This document shows positions 47,701 through 59,410 of a DNA stretch of 64,000 nt, in pieces. Position numbers and translations under genes: made by a program. The stretch spans positions 22,023,370 through 22,087,369 of the forward strand of contig NC_049904.1 in NCBI RefSeq assembly GCF_001411555.2, in the 5' to 3' direction. The DNA comes from Juglans regia. Lineage: Eukaryota; Streptophyta; Magnoliopsida; Fagales; Juglandaceae. Numbering within the stretch: the stretch's first letter is position 1; each line of letters begins with the position of its first letter. The notes below the pieces were generated by a model. That model saw only the letters and a program-made list of their open reading frames with translations. It searched no databases and had not been told where the DNA came from.

Positions 47701-49374
47701 ATGTTTAGGAGCAGTCTTATTCATATTCTTCCTACTATGGAATAGTTATTTAACAAAAATGCTTTACTTATTATTGTCTTGCTATCTTTTATTGCTTTTA
47801 CCAGACAAGCCACCCATTGAAGACTTGCAGTATTTCTTGGATTTTCAAATTGCTCGAGCTTGGGCCCCAGAACAGAATCTACAAAGAAAGGAGCCTGTGT
47901 GTCCCTTCCTTCAGTTCAGCTTGATGGGCCCAAAGCTATATGTGAGCCAGGATCAGGTATTCTTTGCAGTTACAGTGACTCTTATGTGTAATCATTATGA
48001 ATTTGAAACTGTCTTCCAAGTGGTTCAGACATGTCCTGCATTTTTTATTTAATTTTCTGTGCTTCTAAATAATAAAAGAGACTGAAAAAAGTAAAGCAAG
48101 AAAAAAGGAGTTTGAGGGAGTAAATTCAATGCAGGAATGTCTAAACAAAATCGTGTTTTTATCTCTTTCTTCCTCTTTTTTGTTTTTGTTTTGTTATTGT
48201 TTTTATCCATCTTCATATATGTGATTCCTGGTTTGACATCTCTCTGATCATTCTCGGATATGTTGATGCGGGCTTGAAAGATAAGACACTAGGAGTTGTA
48301 AGCATCCATTGCAATTGTTTCATACTAGCTAGCCACTGGAGCCAGGAAGGTTCTATTTCTGCAACATGGTACTCAGGATAGGCTATAATTTTTTAATGAC
48401 TTGATCTTTTCTCCCCTCCCCATGCAAAAATGTGCGAATGTGTGTGTGAGAAGAGGGGGGTGACTAGGGTTGGGGGGAGAGGGAGAGAGGGAATCTTTGA
48501 ATTGGGTCGATGTACAACTTCTCACTTCAGGTTTCTCACCTTGTTCTTGGCTTACTGCAGTTCCATTGAGAGAAAAAGTAAAGCTAATGCACAATTAGAA
48601 TATCTCTCCTTAACATGTTACTCTTCATTATCTTTTGTTAATTGTATCACCTTTGAATACCTAGTGTTTATCTCTCTCCAGATTGACTACCACTGCCAAT
48701 TCAAGGTTTTCTACCTATGATTAAACATGTTTCCATTACAGGTAACAGTCGGTCGGAAGCCAGTGACTGGGCTTAGACTTAACCTAGAAGGGAGCAAACA
48801 GAATCGACTTGCTATCCATTTGCAACATTTAGTGTCTCTTCCAAAAATTCTTCAACCCCATTGGGATGCGCACGTGGCCATTGGTGCACCCAAGTGGCAG
48901 GGTCCAGAGGAACAAGATAGTCGTTGGTTTGAGCCAATCAAGTGGAAGAACTTCTCCCATGTCAGCACTGCACCCATTCAGCATACTGATACTTGCATTG
49001 GAGACCTTTCTGGTGTTCATATTGTCACAGGGGCTCAGCTTGGTGTATGGGAATTTGGCCCCAAGAACGTGTTACACCTCAAACTTCTCTTCTCTAATGT
49101 ACCGGGATGTACAATAAGGCGGTCTGTTTGGGATCACAACCCTTCCACACTTCATAATTCACTGAGGTCTGATGGCAGTTCTTCATCATTTTCAAGTGAC
49201 AAAAAGGAAGATAATTCAAGCCAAATTGGAAAACTGGCAAAAATTGTAGACTTCACAGAAATGTCAAAGGGGCCACAAGATATCCCTGGTCATTGGCTAG
49301 TCACAGGGGCAAAACTTGGGGTTGATAAGGGAAAGATTGTATTGCGCATAAAATACTCCTTGCTGAATTACTGA
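38730..49374 (+). CDS. CAD1: MACPF domain-containing protein CAD1, six exons
   Basis: Arabidopsis CAD1 is a plant MACPF (membrane attack complex/perforin) protein whose loss triggers salicylate-linked cell death. Exons: 38,730-39,053; 45,587-45,825; 46,498-46,693; 46,934-47,117; 47,805-47,956; 48,742-49,374. All introns are GT-AG and the phases join to 575 residues, close to the usual 560. The N-terminus has SIQALGRGFDVTSDIRLLYC. Exon 3 has the MACPF signature FGTHIVTSATIGG, followed by GRDVVYIRQHQSSPL. Exon 4 has VTVIFRRRGGDDLEQSHAKW. The last exon ends VTGAKLGVDKGKIVLRIKY. No signal peptide is seen, as in the family. The first in-frame ATG after the upstream stop was taken as the start. There are no stops or frameshifts, so the gene looks functional. 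Intron 1 (6.5 kb) is unusually large because of LINE insertions. Confidence 0.95.
40212..42000 (-). mobile_element. LINE (L1-like) relic in CAD1 intron, with an inverted middle segment
   Basis: Minus strand from about 41,990: FEETKITKVVKGVASGKALG, then MIISKSQIGFVRGRQILDLV, NECFNSKLKSGELWILCKLD and MEKAYDHVN, classic plant LINE reverse transcriptase. A degenerate catalytic block, ISHLLIVDDPLTFF (normally FADD), lies near 41,290. Zinc-binding RVT sequence RCYMCKRNSEIVDHLLLH lies near 40,620-40,680 and a 3' UTR follows to about 40,212. A block at 40,905-41,250 reads on the opposite strand. Many stops; inactive. Confidence 0.8.
40905..41250 (+). pseudogene. Plus-strand LINE 3' end fragment
   Basis: Reads VVDLLACWQGFKGIHRIVAI, WRMIPLFLMWRLWLERNGQC and FEDRNVRWENVESF, matching the C-terminal end of the LINE at 43,984-45,306 (LLGCWPNMQGSHQVVAVWKM and LERNARCFED). 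It sits between two minus-strand LINE blocks. Confidence 0.7.
43984..45306 (-). mobile_element. 5'-truncated LINE with poly(A) and 14-bp TSD
   Basis: ATTGATGATATCTT flanks it at 43,970-43,983 and 45,307-45,320, a 14-bp target duplication. A T-run at the left edge is the poly(A) tail on the minus strand. The ORF reads [80 protein letters not shown] and LERNARCFEDKERS, the RT-connection and zf-RVT region of plant LINEs, with a single stop near 44,955. The 5' truncation is typical of target-primed reverse transcription. Confidence 0.9.
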
Positions 49375-49900
49375 TGTGTTCGTCTTTTTTTTTTTTTTTT
49401 TTGTAGTTTTACCCACCCCAGTAGAAACTATAGTCAAGCATTCTTTGAATAGCCAATACCAGTTCTGTTGTGTACATTGTGTTTTTTACTCTACAGCCAC
49501 TTTGTTGATAGTCACATAATTGATTAGCAGAGTACCATTTATTCTAGAACTTGGTTTGCATTTTTGTTTATTGAAAAGGCAGGTTTTCTTAATGACAGGC
49601 TTGATTATTTTTAATAAAATTCGATTTTTCTTCATTGAGGTGATGATCCATTCTTCTTGATTGATGAAGTTTTACTTTCTCTGCATTTTATATTTTTTGA
49701 TAATGATATCTATTTCCAAATTCATGTCTTCCATTTTTTTCAATGCTGAAAATGTGGTGCTTGGGACTAATATTTGGCGAATTGGACCTCAATCTTTCAT
49801 TGTTAAGCCACATCAGCTGGAGTTCATGTAATTTGCAAAGTTCTACAAGATATCTCATGAGTGTAGGAAGTGAACCAAAGGCTAGAGGCAGTCAGTTTGT
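49375..49900 (+). other. CAD1 3' flank
   Basis: Non-coding and T-rich. AATAAA at 49,613 is a candidate polyadenylation signal. No other feature. Confidence 0.45.
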
Positions 49901-49974
49901 GCAAGCGCCATGCAAACGGCGCTGACGTGGAAAAATGAAAACAACGTAGTTTTCATATCGTTTTAATTTTTCGC

Positions 49975-50395
49975 AGTTTGCCCCCATTTCCCCAGCTCTC
50001 CCTCCTCTCTGTGTTTCGACCCCTTCCTTCTCTCTGTGTTTCTTCGATCCCGAGACCTCTTTGTTTCTCTTCCCATTTGCCCCTTCCTTCCTTCCTCTTT
50101 GAGTCATTCGTCTCTGTGTCGCAGTGAACCCCCTTCCTTCCTTCCTCTCTGTTTCTCACCTCAGCTACCCCTTCCATCCTTCATCTCTGTGTCGCGGCGA
50201 AACCCCTTCCTTCCTTCTTCTTTGTGTCTCGAAGACCCTCAAGAAATTTCTCTCCAGCGGCGAAGCCCCTTCCTTCCTTCCTCTTTGTCTCGAAGACCCT
50301 CAAGAAATTTACAAAATGCAATTTCTCTCACTCGAAGCCCTTCCATTTCCCTTCATCCCGAGTTCTCACCTCCCTCGAAGATGACCCATAGACCT
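49975..50395. repeat. Pyrimidine-rich minisatellite (CCCCTTCCTTCCTTCCTCTTTGT type)
   Basis: CCCTTCCTTCCTTC recurs at least six times, at roughly 35-60-bp spacing. Two units carry CTCGAAGACCCTCAAGAAAT (about 50,226 and 50,290). An open frame across it is low complexity and not considered a gene. Confidence 0.7.
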
Positions 50396-50626
50396 CCCTC
50401 CCTCCTAACCCTAACCCAGCCCATTTCCCTTCATCATGAAACCCTAACCCTAACCAGCCCCTTTCCCTCATCCCAATACCCTAGCCCTAACCCAGCCCTT
50501 TTCCCTTCATTCCGAAATCTTAACCCTAACCCTAACCAGCCCCTTTCCCTTTCCTTCATCCCGAAACCCTAACCCTAACCCTAACCCAGCCCCTTTTCCT
50601 TCATCCCGAAACCCTAATCCTAGAAG
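50396..50626. repeat. Interstitial telomere-like minisatellite
   Basis: Four to five units of roughly 50 bp each contain CCCTAACCCTAACC(C)AGCCC followed by TTTCCCTTCATCCCGAAA-like text. At least ten CCCTAA heptamer-type copies occur, which is the plant telomere repeat in the C-rich strand. Units differ in the number of CCCTAA copies. Confidence 0.85.
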
Positions 50627-52120
50627 AAGGTAGGTGATCAATGAACAAGGAAGAGACTCATCCTAATATTAGTTCTTGCTTACTAAAATAAAAATATTGT
50701 TCTAATTTGTAAGTAAACATGATCAATATTAAACTGCATGGAGTTGAAAACAATATTTAATATTAATCGTCATATTCTTAATTATCAATCATTTCTTATC
50801 TCAAAATATGATATAAAATAATAATTGTCATATCACATTACTGTAAAGGATGATTTAAACTGAGGGATGATAACTAAAAAAAAAAATGATGCATGAATCA
50901 CATTTTATGTCTCATGAATAAATTAATTGGTTAAGCAATTTCTCACATGTCCACACATTCTTTTTTGATATACATATACTGTGAGATTCTTCCCATCAAA
51001 AAGGTTTTGAACCACTAGTACAGCTAGCTTTCACCAACATCTGTTCATATATAGCAGGGAATCTAAAACCAATTAATAAAAGTCAATGCACAAATATTAA
51101 TTATTGTTAATCCTAATTCCTATATATGCTCATATATATTATTTTCTTAGTCTATTATTAGCTTTTGTTTACTTTTCAACTCTTGGAGTTTGGAGTTTTT
51201 TCTGGTGATCATGTTTGGACTAGTGAATGGATTGTGTCTATGGTATACACGCATTGTATTCCTTTTGAATGCTTGGATCACGATAGGGCTAGTGAATGTG
51301 TTGTGCATTATTAAGTCAAAAGACTACTTAGTTCTCTTTCAAAAGCTTCCACAATTCCACAAATCTTTTGTTTCCCTTTCTTTTTGTGTTTGTTTTAATG
51401 TTTTTGACAGTAACAAAAATTTGGGTGTATGATTCTTATGAAGCATCTTCTGTAATGAAAGAGTAGTATGGTTAGCATTATTTTCTTAATCTATTATTTG
51501 CTTTTGTTTTTCTTTTCAACTCTTGGAGTTTGGAGTTTTTTCTGGTGATCATGCTTAGACTAGTGAATGGATTGTGCCTTGTACACAGGTAAAATATTTG
51601 TTCTTTGGCTCTATTGTTTGATTTAATTCAATAGTAGTTGTGCTTATATTTCTTAAGTTCCATTTTCCATGGATGATTGGAATGTTGAACTGAAAACTTG
51701 CTATAATATGACAACCAGTGCTATACTGTTCAATCTAGAGTAACTTTTATTTATATATTTCCCTCTCTTTTTGTTTTTGTTTTAATGTTTTTTTCAAAAC
51801 TACTGACTCATCTGAAACTGGAGTCTCAGCAAGCAAGCGCTAGTCTCAAAAAAGAACAAGTACCAAGCAAACTGCCTAGAGACCCATTGGGACCTTAATT
51901 GGTCTCATTTTTTTACTTGGACACAAAACTTTCACCAACATATGTTTATTCAACCCTGTGGATGATTTAAAAAGTCTTTCATGGAATTTATCTCTGCTAC
52001 TTTGCTAACATTTTTTTATTTTATGTTGTATTGCTTGATTGACCATTTATTTATGGTTAACTTCTTAAACATGATGATTTACTGGGAAAAATATAGGATT
52101 GGTTTATGTGTGTCTTTTGA
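50627..52120. other. MULE left arm without coding
   Basis: The only clear structure is a direct duplication (51,137-51,242 and 51,477-51,582), at 340-bp spacing, containing TCTTGGAGTTTGGAGTTTTT and GTGATCATG. No gene. Confidence 0.5.
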
Positions 52121-52159
52121 TATGTGTGCCTTTTCATTGTGATTCTGGTTCATGTTAGA

Positions 52160-52726
52160 ATGTCGTCATCATCATCGTCTTCTTCAACCTTTGGCAAACG
52201 TACTTTGGCATCTCCATTGTGCTTCTGTGAGGTTGAAGCTATATTGAGATACTCAAATACTAAGGCAAATCTAGGACGACCCTTCTTAGGGTGTCCAAAG
52301 TATAACACGAAGGTAACTACAGGACTTGTAATGTAACATGTTTAATGAATTGCTTAATATTACGTACGTCTAACATTTGAATTATCTTTGTGTGCAAAAT
52401 ATCAAGAATTACCATACTGTAAATATTTCAAATGAGCAGATAGTTACCAATACACAGAGCTACAAGAAAGAAAAAATGAACTGTCAAGGAAGGAAGAAGA
52501 GCTTAAGAAGAGACTCAAAGATGTCGAAAATAAAGTAACTGAGCTCCTTAAGATAGTAGATGACATCAAGAAGTTAGAGATAGTGCTATATAGTATATCT
52601 GAGGAGGTTTGGAAAAATGAGTTGGTGCTTCTTGAGAGAGAAGCTGTCCTAAGGCGTTCACACACGCTATCCCAAGTGTACTTTAGTCTTTTTGTAGTTG
52701 TTTGTTGTTATTTATTGACTCGGTAG
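52160..52726 (+). pseudogene. GRF-type zinc-finger protein (At4g04775-like), MULE-associated
   Basis: Exon 1 (52,160-52,312) reads MSSSSSSSSTFGKRTLASPL, then CFCEVEAILRYSNTKANLGR and PFLGCPKYN. The second exon (from about 52,408) reads ELPYCKYFK, a TGA where Trp is usual, then ADSYQYTELQERKNELSRKE and a coiled coil EELKKRLKDVENKVTELLKI. The end YFSLFVVVCCYLL is a hydrophobic tail. GRF zinc fingers (CxC...C...C pattern) bind single-stranded nucleic acid in other proteins. Short proteins of this shape, with a coiled coil and C-terminal membrane-like segment, are common in plants. The stop and an imperfect acceptor make it a pseudogene. It faces the FAR1 transposase tail to tail. Confidence 0.7.
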
Positions 52727-52899
52727 TGGTTTATGTTACATCTTATTCTAAATTTGTAGTTTAAGTGTTATAAGTTATTTTAATTATTAGATTTGTATAA
52801 TTAAGTGTTGTTAGTTATTTAGAGAATTGAATTTGTAGTTTAGTTTGAATTGTAGTTTTCCATTCTAATTTCCAGCTTTTCATTACTTTCTAATTTGAA

Positions 52900-53190
52900 T
52901 TCATATCATTAGAATGGAAAACTATACAAGGTGATAAATGAATCTAGCTAAATGGAAAAAGCGGGACTGCTTTGTGTATGTAATGTAAAGATTGAGTAGT
53001 TCCAGAATTATTTTTAAAACCGTGTATGTAATGATTGCTTTGTGTAAAGATTGCTTGTGTATGTAATGTAAAGATTGCTTTGAGCATGTAATGTAAGGGA
53101 ATCTAGCTAAATGGAAAAAGCGGGACTGCTTTGTGTAAAGATTGGTTTGTGTATGTAATGTAAAGGAATCTAGCTAAATGGAAAAAGCAG
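52900..53190. repeat. Degenerate tandem repeat with TGTATGTAATGTAAAG
   Basis: AATCTAGCTAAATGGAAAAA recurs at about 52,940, 53,100 and 53,166, and GTGTATGTAATGTAAAG at least four times between. Non-coding. Confidence 0.7.
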
Positions 53191-53534
53191 TGGCGCTATG
53201 GTTAGCCAAATGGATTATGAACCCAGCAATACCAACAACACAATCAGTTCTACTCAAGCCAAAAAGCCATCCTACTCAAACCAATGGAGCGATTGAACCA
53301 TGAAAAAGTTAAAAACTTTTTTATCAGAACTCAGAGATGGCCGTATTTGTTGCAATTGACCATTTGTCTTTGAATGTACCTATTATACTCCTGGCAATGC
53401 ATAATAATCCTACTCAAACCTGTTGCATCACTAGTAATATAAATAATTATAAAATCTTTGTTCTTCCAAACATAATTGGAAATACTACCACTTTCCAAGT
53501 TTTGTGAATATAAAATAATTACAAAAACTTTAAC

Positions 53535-53730
53535 CACCAAGCTTTCTTCTTACAAAACAATTACAAAAACTCCTAAATACCACCAAGCTTTCATCTTACA
53601 AAATAATCTCAAAAACTATAACCACCAAGCTTTCTTCTTACAAAATAATTACAAAAACTCATCAATGCCACCAAGCTTTCTTCTTACAAAAATAATTACA
53701 AAACCTATCACTTGCCAAACTTGCAAAAAT
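53535..53730. repeat. About 45-bp minisatellite, four units
   Basis: CCACCAAGCTTTC(T/A)TCTTAC followed by AAAATAATTACAAAAACT recurs at about 53,535, 53,580, 53,622 and 53,667. An open frame of 85 codons across it is repeat-derived. Confidence 0.85.
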
Positions 53731-54288
53731 TAAAATTCAACCTTTTTGCACTGGTCGTGACCCATCACAACCCAAGGAGGTCCGGTTGTGCGCCATCCAA
53801 CCCAAAAAAATCTGCTAGAATTAATATGAAAATATTAATGTCATCTAAATATTACAATTAAATTGTGCAAAGTTTAGAAATGTTACACTTTCTTGGCTAC
53901 CAATCACTGTTTCTCTGTACTGGGTTCCACTACTGTCAATTACTGAGCTGTCTAGAATAGGTTGTTTATAAATAACAAAATTCTTAGTAAATATTAAAAG
54001 CAGGACAAGTTACCATCTCAACTTTCCACATGATTAGCATTGATCACAATACAAATATTCACCAATAATGAATGGGGGCGAAATCATTGTTTAATTGATA
54101 AATAGATCTATTTCTGATACCTGCACTTGTCCAGGATTGGTGATATCCACTTCTGATGGCCCAAATAAATTCTTGCGAGTGCCCATGGTTGGTGTATCTC
54201 TGACATTAAAACTCTTATCTCGCTAATAATAAAGTAACAAGTAAAAATATTTTTTCTTCTAAGTTTACATTATAAATCTAACACACAT

Positions 54289-56960
54289 TCACACGTTTAT
54301 TTTTAATTCTCCCAATGTTAAAACATTCACCTGTTTGAGTTTCAATTTGACTTGTGTTTTCTTCTGTTTGGCTTTAACCTTTCGCATGTCTGTCTCCATC
54401 CTAGATGCTCTCCTCAGATATGGGGGTTCTTCATTTCCCTCTGACAACAAGTGGACTCTTGACTTGTTGTGAACCACCAACTGTAGTTGTGTCCAGTGTT
54501 ATAAAACCAGCATTCAAATCTATTATGGGCAAAGAACTGTTAAATAGGACATCTTTAAATAATAGAAATTAAGTAGTTATAAAGAACTAAACCAGATTAA
54601 TAGACTTTAAAATTCTTCACCTTCGAACCTATTTGGGTCAAAGATCTGTTGCGTGTGTGCTCGCAATAACATTCAGTCATCTTATGTATCCTCTTCTTTG
54701 CATCTTCGAATTGCTCATTAGAATCTGCTGCATATGTTATCATCCCATAACACATATTCAACATAATTGAATATCTATTACACCATTTGGCCTCTGATCC
54801 CCTGCGTCATAGCTACTGCGGATTAACTTGTATCTCCTCTTAATGTCCTTCCTTCATCGGTCTAGAATGTACTAGTTTGGCAATGATTTTATACCGTTAT
54901 ATTTGAATACGGCCAAAATATGCCTACACAGTATCTCCCTCATTTGAAATAACCCACATGAACACTTAGCATTGCAGTCTTCTTCATTAAAGTCCACTGA
55001 ATGTAACCAGTTTAGTGAACTCCTCAATACGAACTTCATCTTCTACCAAATAACTTTTCATTACACCATCCGATATAAGTAGAGATGGATCCAAATCGAG
55101 CACACATATTACTTGCTGCTGAACTTCCATAAATTTAGCATTAGTGTACCACTCTTGGAATTTCTTTTCAATTGGAGACCTAAATACGCAGGGAATGACC
55201 TAGCTAAATGACTGGAATTCTGCATGATTTTCATTTTCAATTTTCTTCCTCAGCGCACTGTCAAACTGGTCGACAAACTCCTTCAAGTTTGTCTTTGAAT
55301 GAACATAGCCGTAAAAAAAAAAAGCATTCATACTCTCGTTATGCTGGGTTGTACTCATTCCAGCCCAAAAGTGCTCTTTCAGGAATACCGATATCCAATG
55401 CTTACGCTCCGCATATAAACTTTTCAACTATGCATTCTCATGTAAGTCGTATGTGTTAATAAACTCGGCCCAACATTTCTCAAACTCCTCAATAGTTTAT
55501 GTGTCATACACACATTTCATTAATTGAGTTTTCAGCCCACTTTTGTAGGCAGCATATAACTCAAGCTTCTCAGGGACTTTCTTCAGTATATGCCACATGC
55601 ATAATCTATGTCGAGTTTCTGGAAAAACAATAACAGTTGCATTTTTCATTACTCTGTCTTGATCAGTAATAATAGCATTTGGAGCTATATTGTCCATACA
55701 CTGCAACCAAGTTTGGAATAGTCATGTAAAGGTCTCCGTGTCCTCACTGGAAATCAACTCAGCTCCCAAAAGAATCGACTGCCCGTGGTGGTTTACACCA
55801 ACAAATGGTGCAAAGGGCATCCCATACCTATTCGTCAGGTATGTGGTGTCGAATGTAACTACATCACCAAAATACTAGTAGGCTGCCCAACTACTTGAAT
55901 CTGCCTAAAAAATATTCTTTAACCTCCCGTCATCGTCTAAATCCATCAATACAAAAAAATCCATTATTCTTGTACTGCATCCTTATAAAATAATCTCAAA
56001 GTGCTCTAGCACCACCTGCGCCAAGTCGTAGATGTCGTGCTTTGTCGATGTAATTGTAACAATCTTTTTCCAAAAATGGGAGGTTCTCAAAGCCACTTGC
56101 GCCAACGACAAGAGATCCGTAACTCTTATTCAGTCGGATGCCAGCTAAGTCGTTTGTGTCTAGGACTCTTTTAACGGATTCACTCACTTCTTTGTTACAT
56201 CAAAAGAAGCAGAATTTCATTGGGCTGAGGCCGTGATTATGTGTATTATGGACTGTTGTCAACCATATCTTTCATTTGACTCTTAAGGCATTAATCCTTA
56301 CCTTACAGTCCGTTTTTCCCATCGAACATGAGTTGGCGACATTGGAACTCTCATTCCAGGCCTTCCCCCATCGTGCACAACCAAGGGTGACATATCTGAC
56401 ACTTTGATCCTCTGACCTCTCACTCATTTGTGTCATCACTCCAAACCTGCATTTTTAGCATAATGCTTATAATAGCTCAACAAATCTTCAAACAAATTGA
56501 ACTTCATCCCCGACTTTGGCTCCTCAATGATATCATCACCATCCGACGATGGCACTACCTGTGGTGTACCAACAGTGCCATCATCAGTTTCCCGTTCATC
56601 TGGTCTATCCAATAGAATTTCTTCATCTACTTTAGCAGAAGTACATGGCGATTCAGTTTCCAGACAATCGAGTCTATCTTCTTGACCAACTCTTGCACTC
56701 ATTGCAGAGCTTGTAGGGATAAATAGCCTCAGAGGTCCCATCCTATAGTGAAATGGGTAACCAACGTTTTGCTTAAAACAAAAAAATTAAAACATTTAAA
56801 TTTTTTTAAAAAATAATTAACTTATAATAAAAGAACAAGAAGGAAGTTGAAAAACCACCTGAATGTTGTTTGGATTTTTTGTTTCATCTGGATATGGCAA
56901 GAAAGCTGGTGACCATGTAGGCACTGGTCCAAAATAACCATGCATGTAATTTGGATAGTT
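54289..56960 (-). pseudogene. FAR1/FRS-type MULE transposase, many stops
   Basis: FAR1-type proteins descend from MULE transposases. Minus strand, upstream exon near 56,860-56,980 (DIPPTGLLNYPNYMHGYFGP). The main exon from 56,741 has EEPKSGMKFNLFEDLLSYYK, then after a one-base loss VMTQMSERSEDQSVRYVTLG (FAR1 DNA-binding domain). The catalytic core follows: VVTFDTTYLTNRYGMPFAPF (first Asp), NAIITDQDRVMKNATVIVFP (second Asp), then RHRLCMWHILKKVPEKLE and MSTTQHNESMNAFF. A SWIM zinc finger CSCGLFQMREILCRH lies near 54,900-54,975. At least seven in-frame stops interrupt it (for example near 55,498, 55,198 and 55,874). Lysine-rich C-terminus at 54,289-54,480. Domain order is complete, so the element was once autonomous. 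Confidence 0.88.
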
Positions 56961-57008
56961 TAGTAGACCAGTTGGTGGGATGTCCTAATATAAAATTAAT
57001 AATAATAA

Positions 57009-57221
57009 TTAGGATGTTGAACATTGAGTTGCAATAAGTTTTTTAATTATGAAATAGCATATTGAGTTTGAGGGATTTGAGCTAGATGGTGTTAGCGGAG
57101 ATGGGTGTTCTTCTCCTTTTCCCATACACTGCACAAGTTGTTCAATATCCAATGTCAGTCTTTGATAAGTTATCAGGAAAATTACTTCAATCGACCAAGA
57201 GTGAAGACTAATATTGTACAT
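57009..57221 (-). pseudogene. Possible upstream exon of the FAR1-type gene
   Basis: The frame includes QRLTLDIEQLVQCMGKGEEH then PSPLTPSSSNPSNS. It is adjacent to and in the same direction as the transposase exons. No domain is recognised; it may be a 5' exon or chance. Confidence 0.3.
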
Positions 57222-57239
57222 ACTTCTTCCAAGAAAAAA

Positions 57240-59350
57240 AAAAAAAAAAACCTGATCAAAATTTGATTAGCATCAAATAAGATTTATACATGCCAGACAT
57301 GATTGATGCCTTTGTTCTCAACTAGATCATCCATTGGTTCTTCTTTTTTTTTCAAAATTTAACTAATGTACATGAGGAAAAAGAATAATAATCCTTCACC
57401 CAAGATCATTGTTTAAAGGACCACACTGATCAAACTTTACCAACATCAATCTTCAATATTTTTTTTTATAAGTAGGAAAACAAAAAGATCATTTGAACAA
57501 TTGTTTTATTGATCTACTCCAAACATTTTGTATATTTAACAACAACTAAACCATAATAATTAAACCACAATATTTAACCAGGAAGTTAATATTTTCAGCC
57601 AAGAAATTTCTACATATCTAACTCTATGCAATGCAAAAGTCTTGTATTTAACAATATCAAATCTAAATCACAACATGCCGTGGAAGAAAAAACAAAGCTA
57701 TGGAAGAAAAAAACCAACTAAATCACAACATGCTGTGGAAGAAAAAAAAATAACTAAATCACAACATGCTTGATTGTTTATCAGTGACCAAAACATTTAA
57801 TCAAATGTTAAAATTGCAGATTGAAGCACAAGATGATCCATGAAGCTGACCCATAAAACAGACCCACGTTGCTGACCCGAAATGCTGGCCCACGAATCTG
57901 ACCTGAGATGCTGGCCCATGAACTTGACCCAAACGAAGTCCACCAAGCTGACCCAAACGACGCTCGGCCTTGACCCAACCCAATGCAGACTGGCCTTGCT
58001 TTGGGCACCCAACGCAGTTGGATCAAGGAAGAAATCCAAAGAGATGGGTTTCAACCTATAGACCAAAATGAGAAAGAAAAGCTTCGCAAACTCAGCCAAA
58101 ATCGACTTTGGTCTCGTACAGCGCATGCAGGAAGCGGGAAACGACGAAATGAAATGAAATGTAATTGCTTTCATGTTTTTCTTCTTCGATTCTTTTTTTT
58201 TTTTAATATCAGCTGGCGTGGCATAATGCCAGGTCAGCCAACTGAACGCCATCTACATGAGACGACTGTTCATAGAAGAACTGGTGAAGTGAATGGGATT
58301 TCACATTATTTAAGAGATAGCCACGATGGAATCATCATAAAAAGTAAGAACTTGTCCTTCCTCCCAATTAACCGCGGTGGGTATAGTCACCGGATGGTAA
58401 CCACGGAGGAGTCAGCGATGTGGTATGGTCTTCTTCTCTTCGGCTTCGTGGTCTTCTTCTCAATCGAGCTCATCTTCGGCTTTGTGATCTTCAAGTGGAT
58501 AAGTCCGTAAGGAGCCACTGAATTGGTCTTCAAGTGGTCTTCTTCTTCGTGGAAGGGTCGTCGTCTTGGTCATCAAGTGGTCTTCTTTGTGGTCATCTTC
58601 GTGTGGGTCATTTCTACTGGGTGATTTCTACGACATTCATGGTAAAACACTTTTTTTTACTTACTTCTATTTCATGATTTTTTGATTGGGTGGTTTTATA
58701 CTTTACTATTTCTTGAATGCGGTGGGGGAAGATGACGCCCATGGCCATTTGCACCAAGCGGTAGAGTAGTGATTCTTGCTGATTTTTTTAGAATTTTCCG
58801 ATCCTTTTAATACACTGAAGCTGCATGAACCTGTTTAAGAACCAATAGAAATGATTTCGATCAACCATATCGCCAACAGCAGTAATAGTAAGATTCATTG
58901 TACATGTTTTCAAACTAGAAAGAAACTGCCTTTTAGAAATTGTACCGGTTCTCATTTCGTTTTTTTGCCAAGCCTTATATTCTAGAAAAGCAAAAGATCA
59001 TTTGAAAGAATATGAGTTTGTAGGTTTTTCATATTCAATTTTGGCAAATTTCCAACGTAACAATAGTCATAACAGGCATTTCAGTACAATTACAATTATA
59101 TTCAACAAAATTTAGATTTGGCGAGGCAAAGGCAGATCCGTGAACTTCGTGCTTGGTGGTCTTCATGCTTTGTGGTCTTCGTGGTCTTCGAAGGGATGAA
59201 GGGAGGGAGAGAGTCTGGTCTGGGTCTTCGAAGGGAGGGAGAGTTCGAAGGGATTCAGGTAGGGGGAGATTCTGGTTTGGGTCTTCGAAGCTTCGTGATC
59301 AACGAAGGGAGGGGCAGAGTTCGAAGGAAGGGAGGGAGAGAGTTCTGAGA
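57240..59350. other. MULE right arm, low-complexity repeats
   Basis: Contains AATCACAACATGC(C/T) repeats near 57,666-57,770, an irregular GCTGACCCA repeat at 57,845-57,985, and G/T-rich GTGGTCTTC and TTCGAAGGGAGGGA repeats at 58,420-58,600 and 59,150-59,345. Open frames here are low complexity and none is recognised as a gene. Confidence 0.5.
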
Positions 59351-59410
59351 CCAAAACGACAGCGTTTTATTTTTCACGTAGGCATCGATTTTGCGGCGAT
59401 TAAGCATGCC

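Larger units (their letters stand above)
49905..59410. mobile_element. Mutator-like element (MULE), about 9.5 kb, inactive
   Basis: The ends are imperfect inverted repeats. Left ACGTGGAAAAATGAAAAC then GTTTTCA (49,925-49,955) corresponds to right (inverted) ACGTGAAAAATAAAACG then GTTTTGG (59,351-59,380), each with a CATGC and GGCG/GCCGC block further out and a CTCTCCCTCC-type pyrimidine tract further in. Between them are a FAR1-type MULE transposase on - and a GRF zinc-finger gene on +. The outer edges and the 8-10-bp target duplication could not be fixed. The large non-coding arms suggest further insertions or satellites inside. Confidence 0.62.

Noticed and set aside
49005..49117. Open frames on both strands overlapping CAD1 exon 6
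   Set aside because: Shadows of the CAD1 coding frame.
50036..50572. 178-codon open frame rich in Pro, Ser and Leu
   Set aside because: It covers pyrimidine-rich and telomere-like minisatellites; the product is repeat-derived with no domain.
57797..58510. Overlapping open frames of 151 and 175 codons
   Set aside because: They cross an irregular GCTGACCCA repeat and have no recognisable family; both strands are open by composition.
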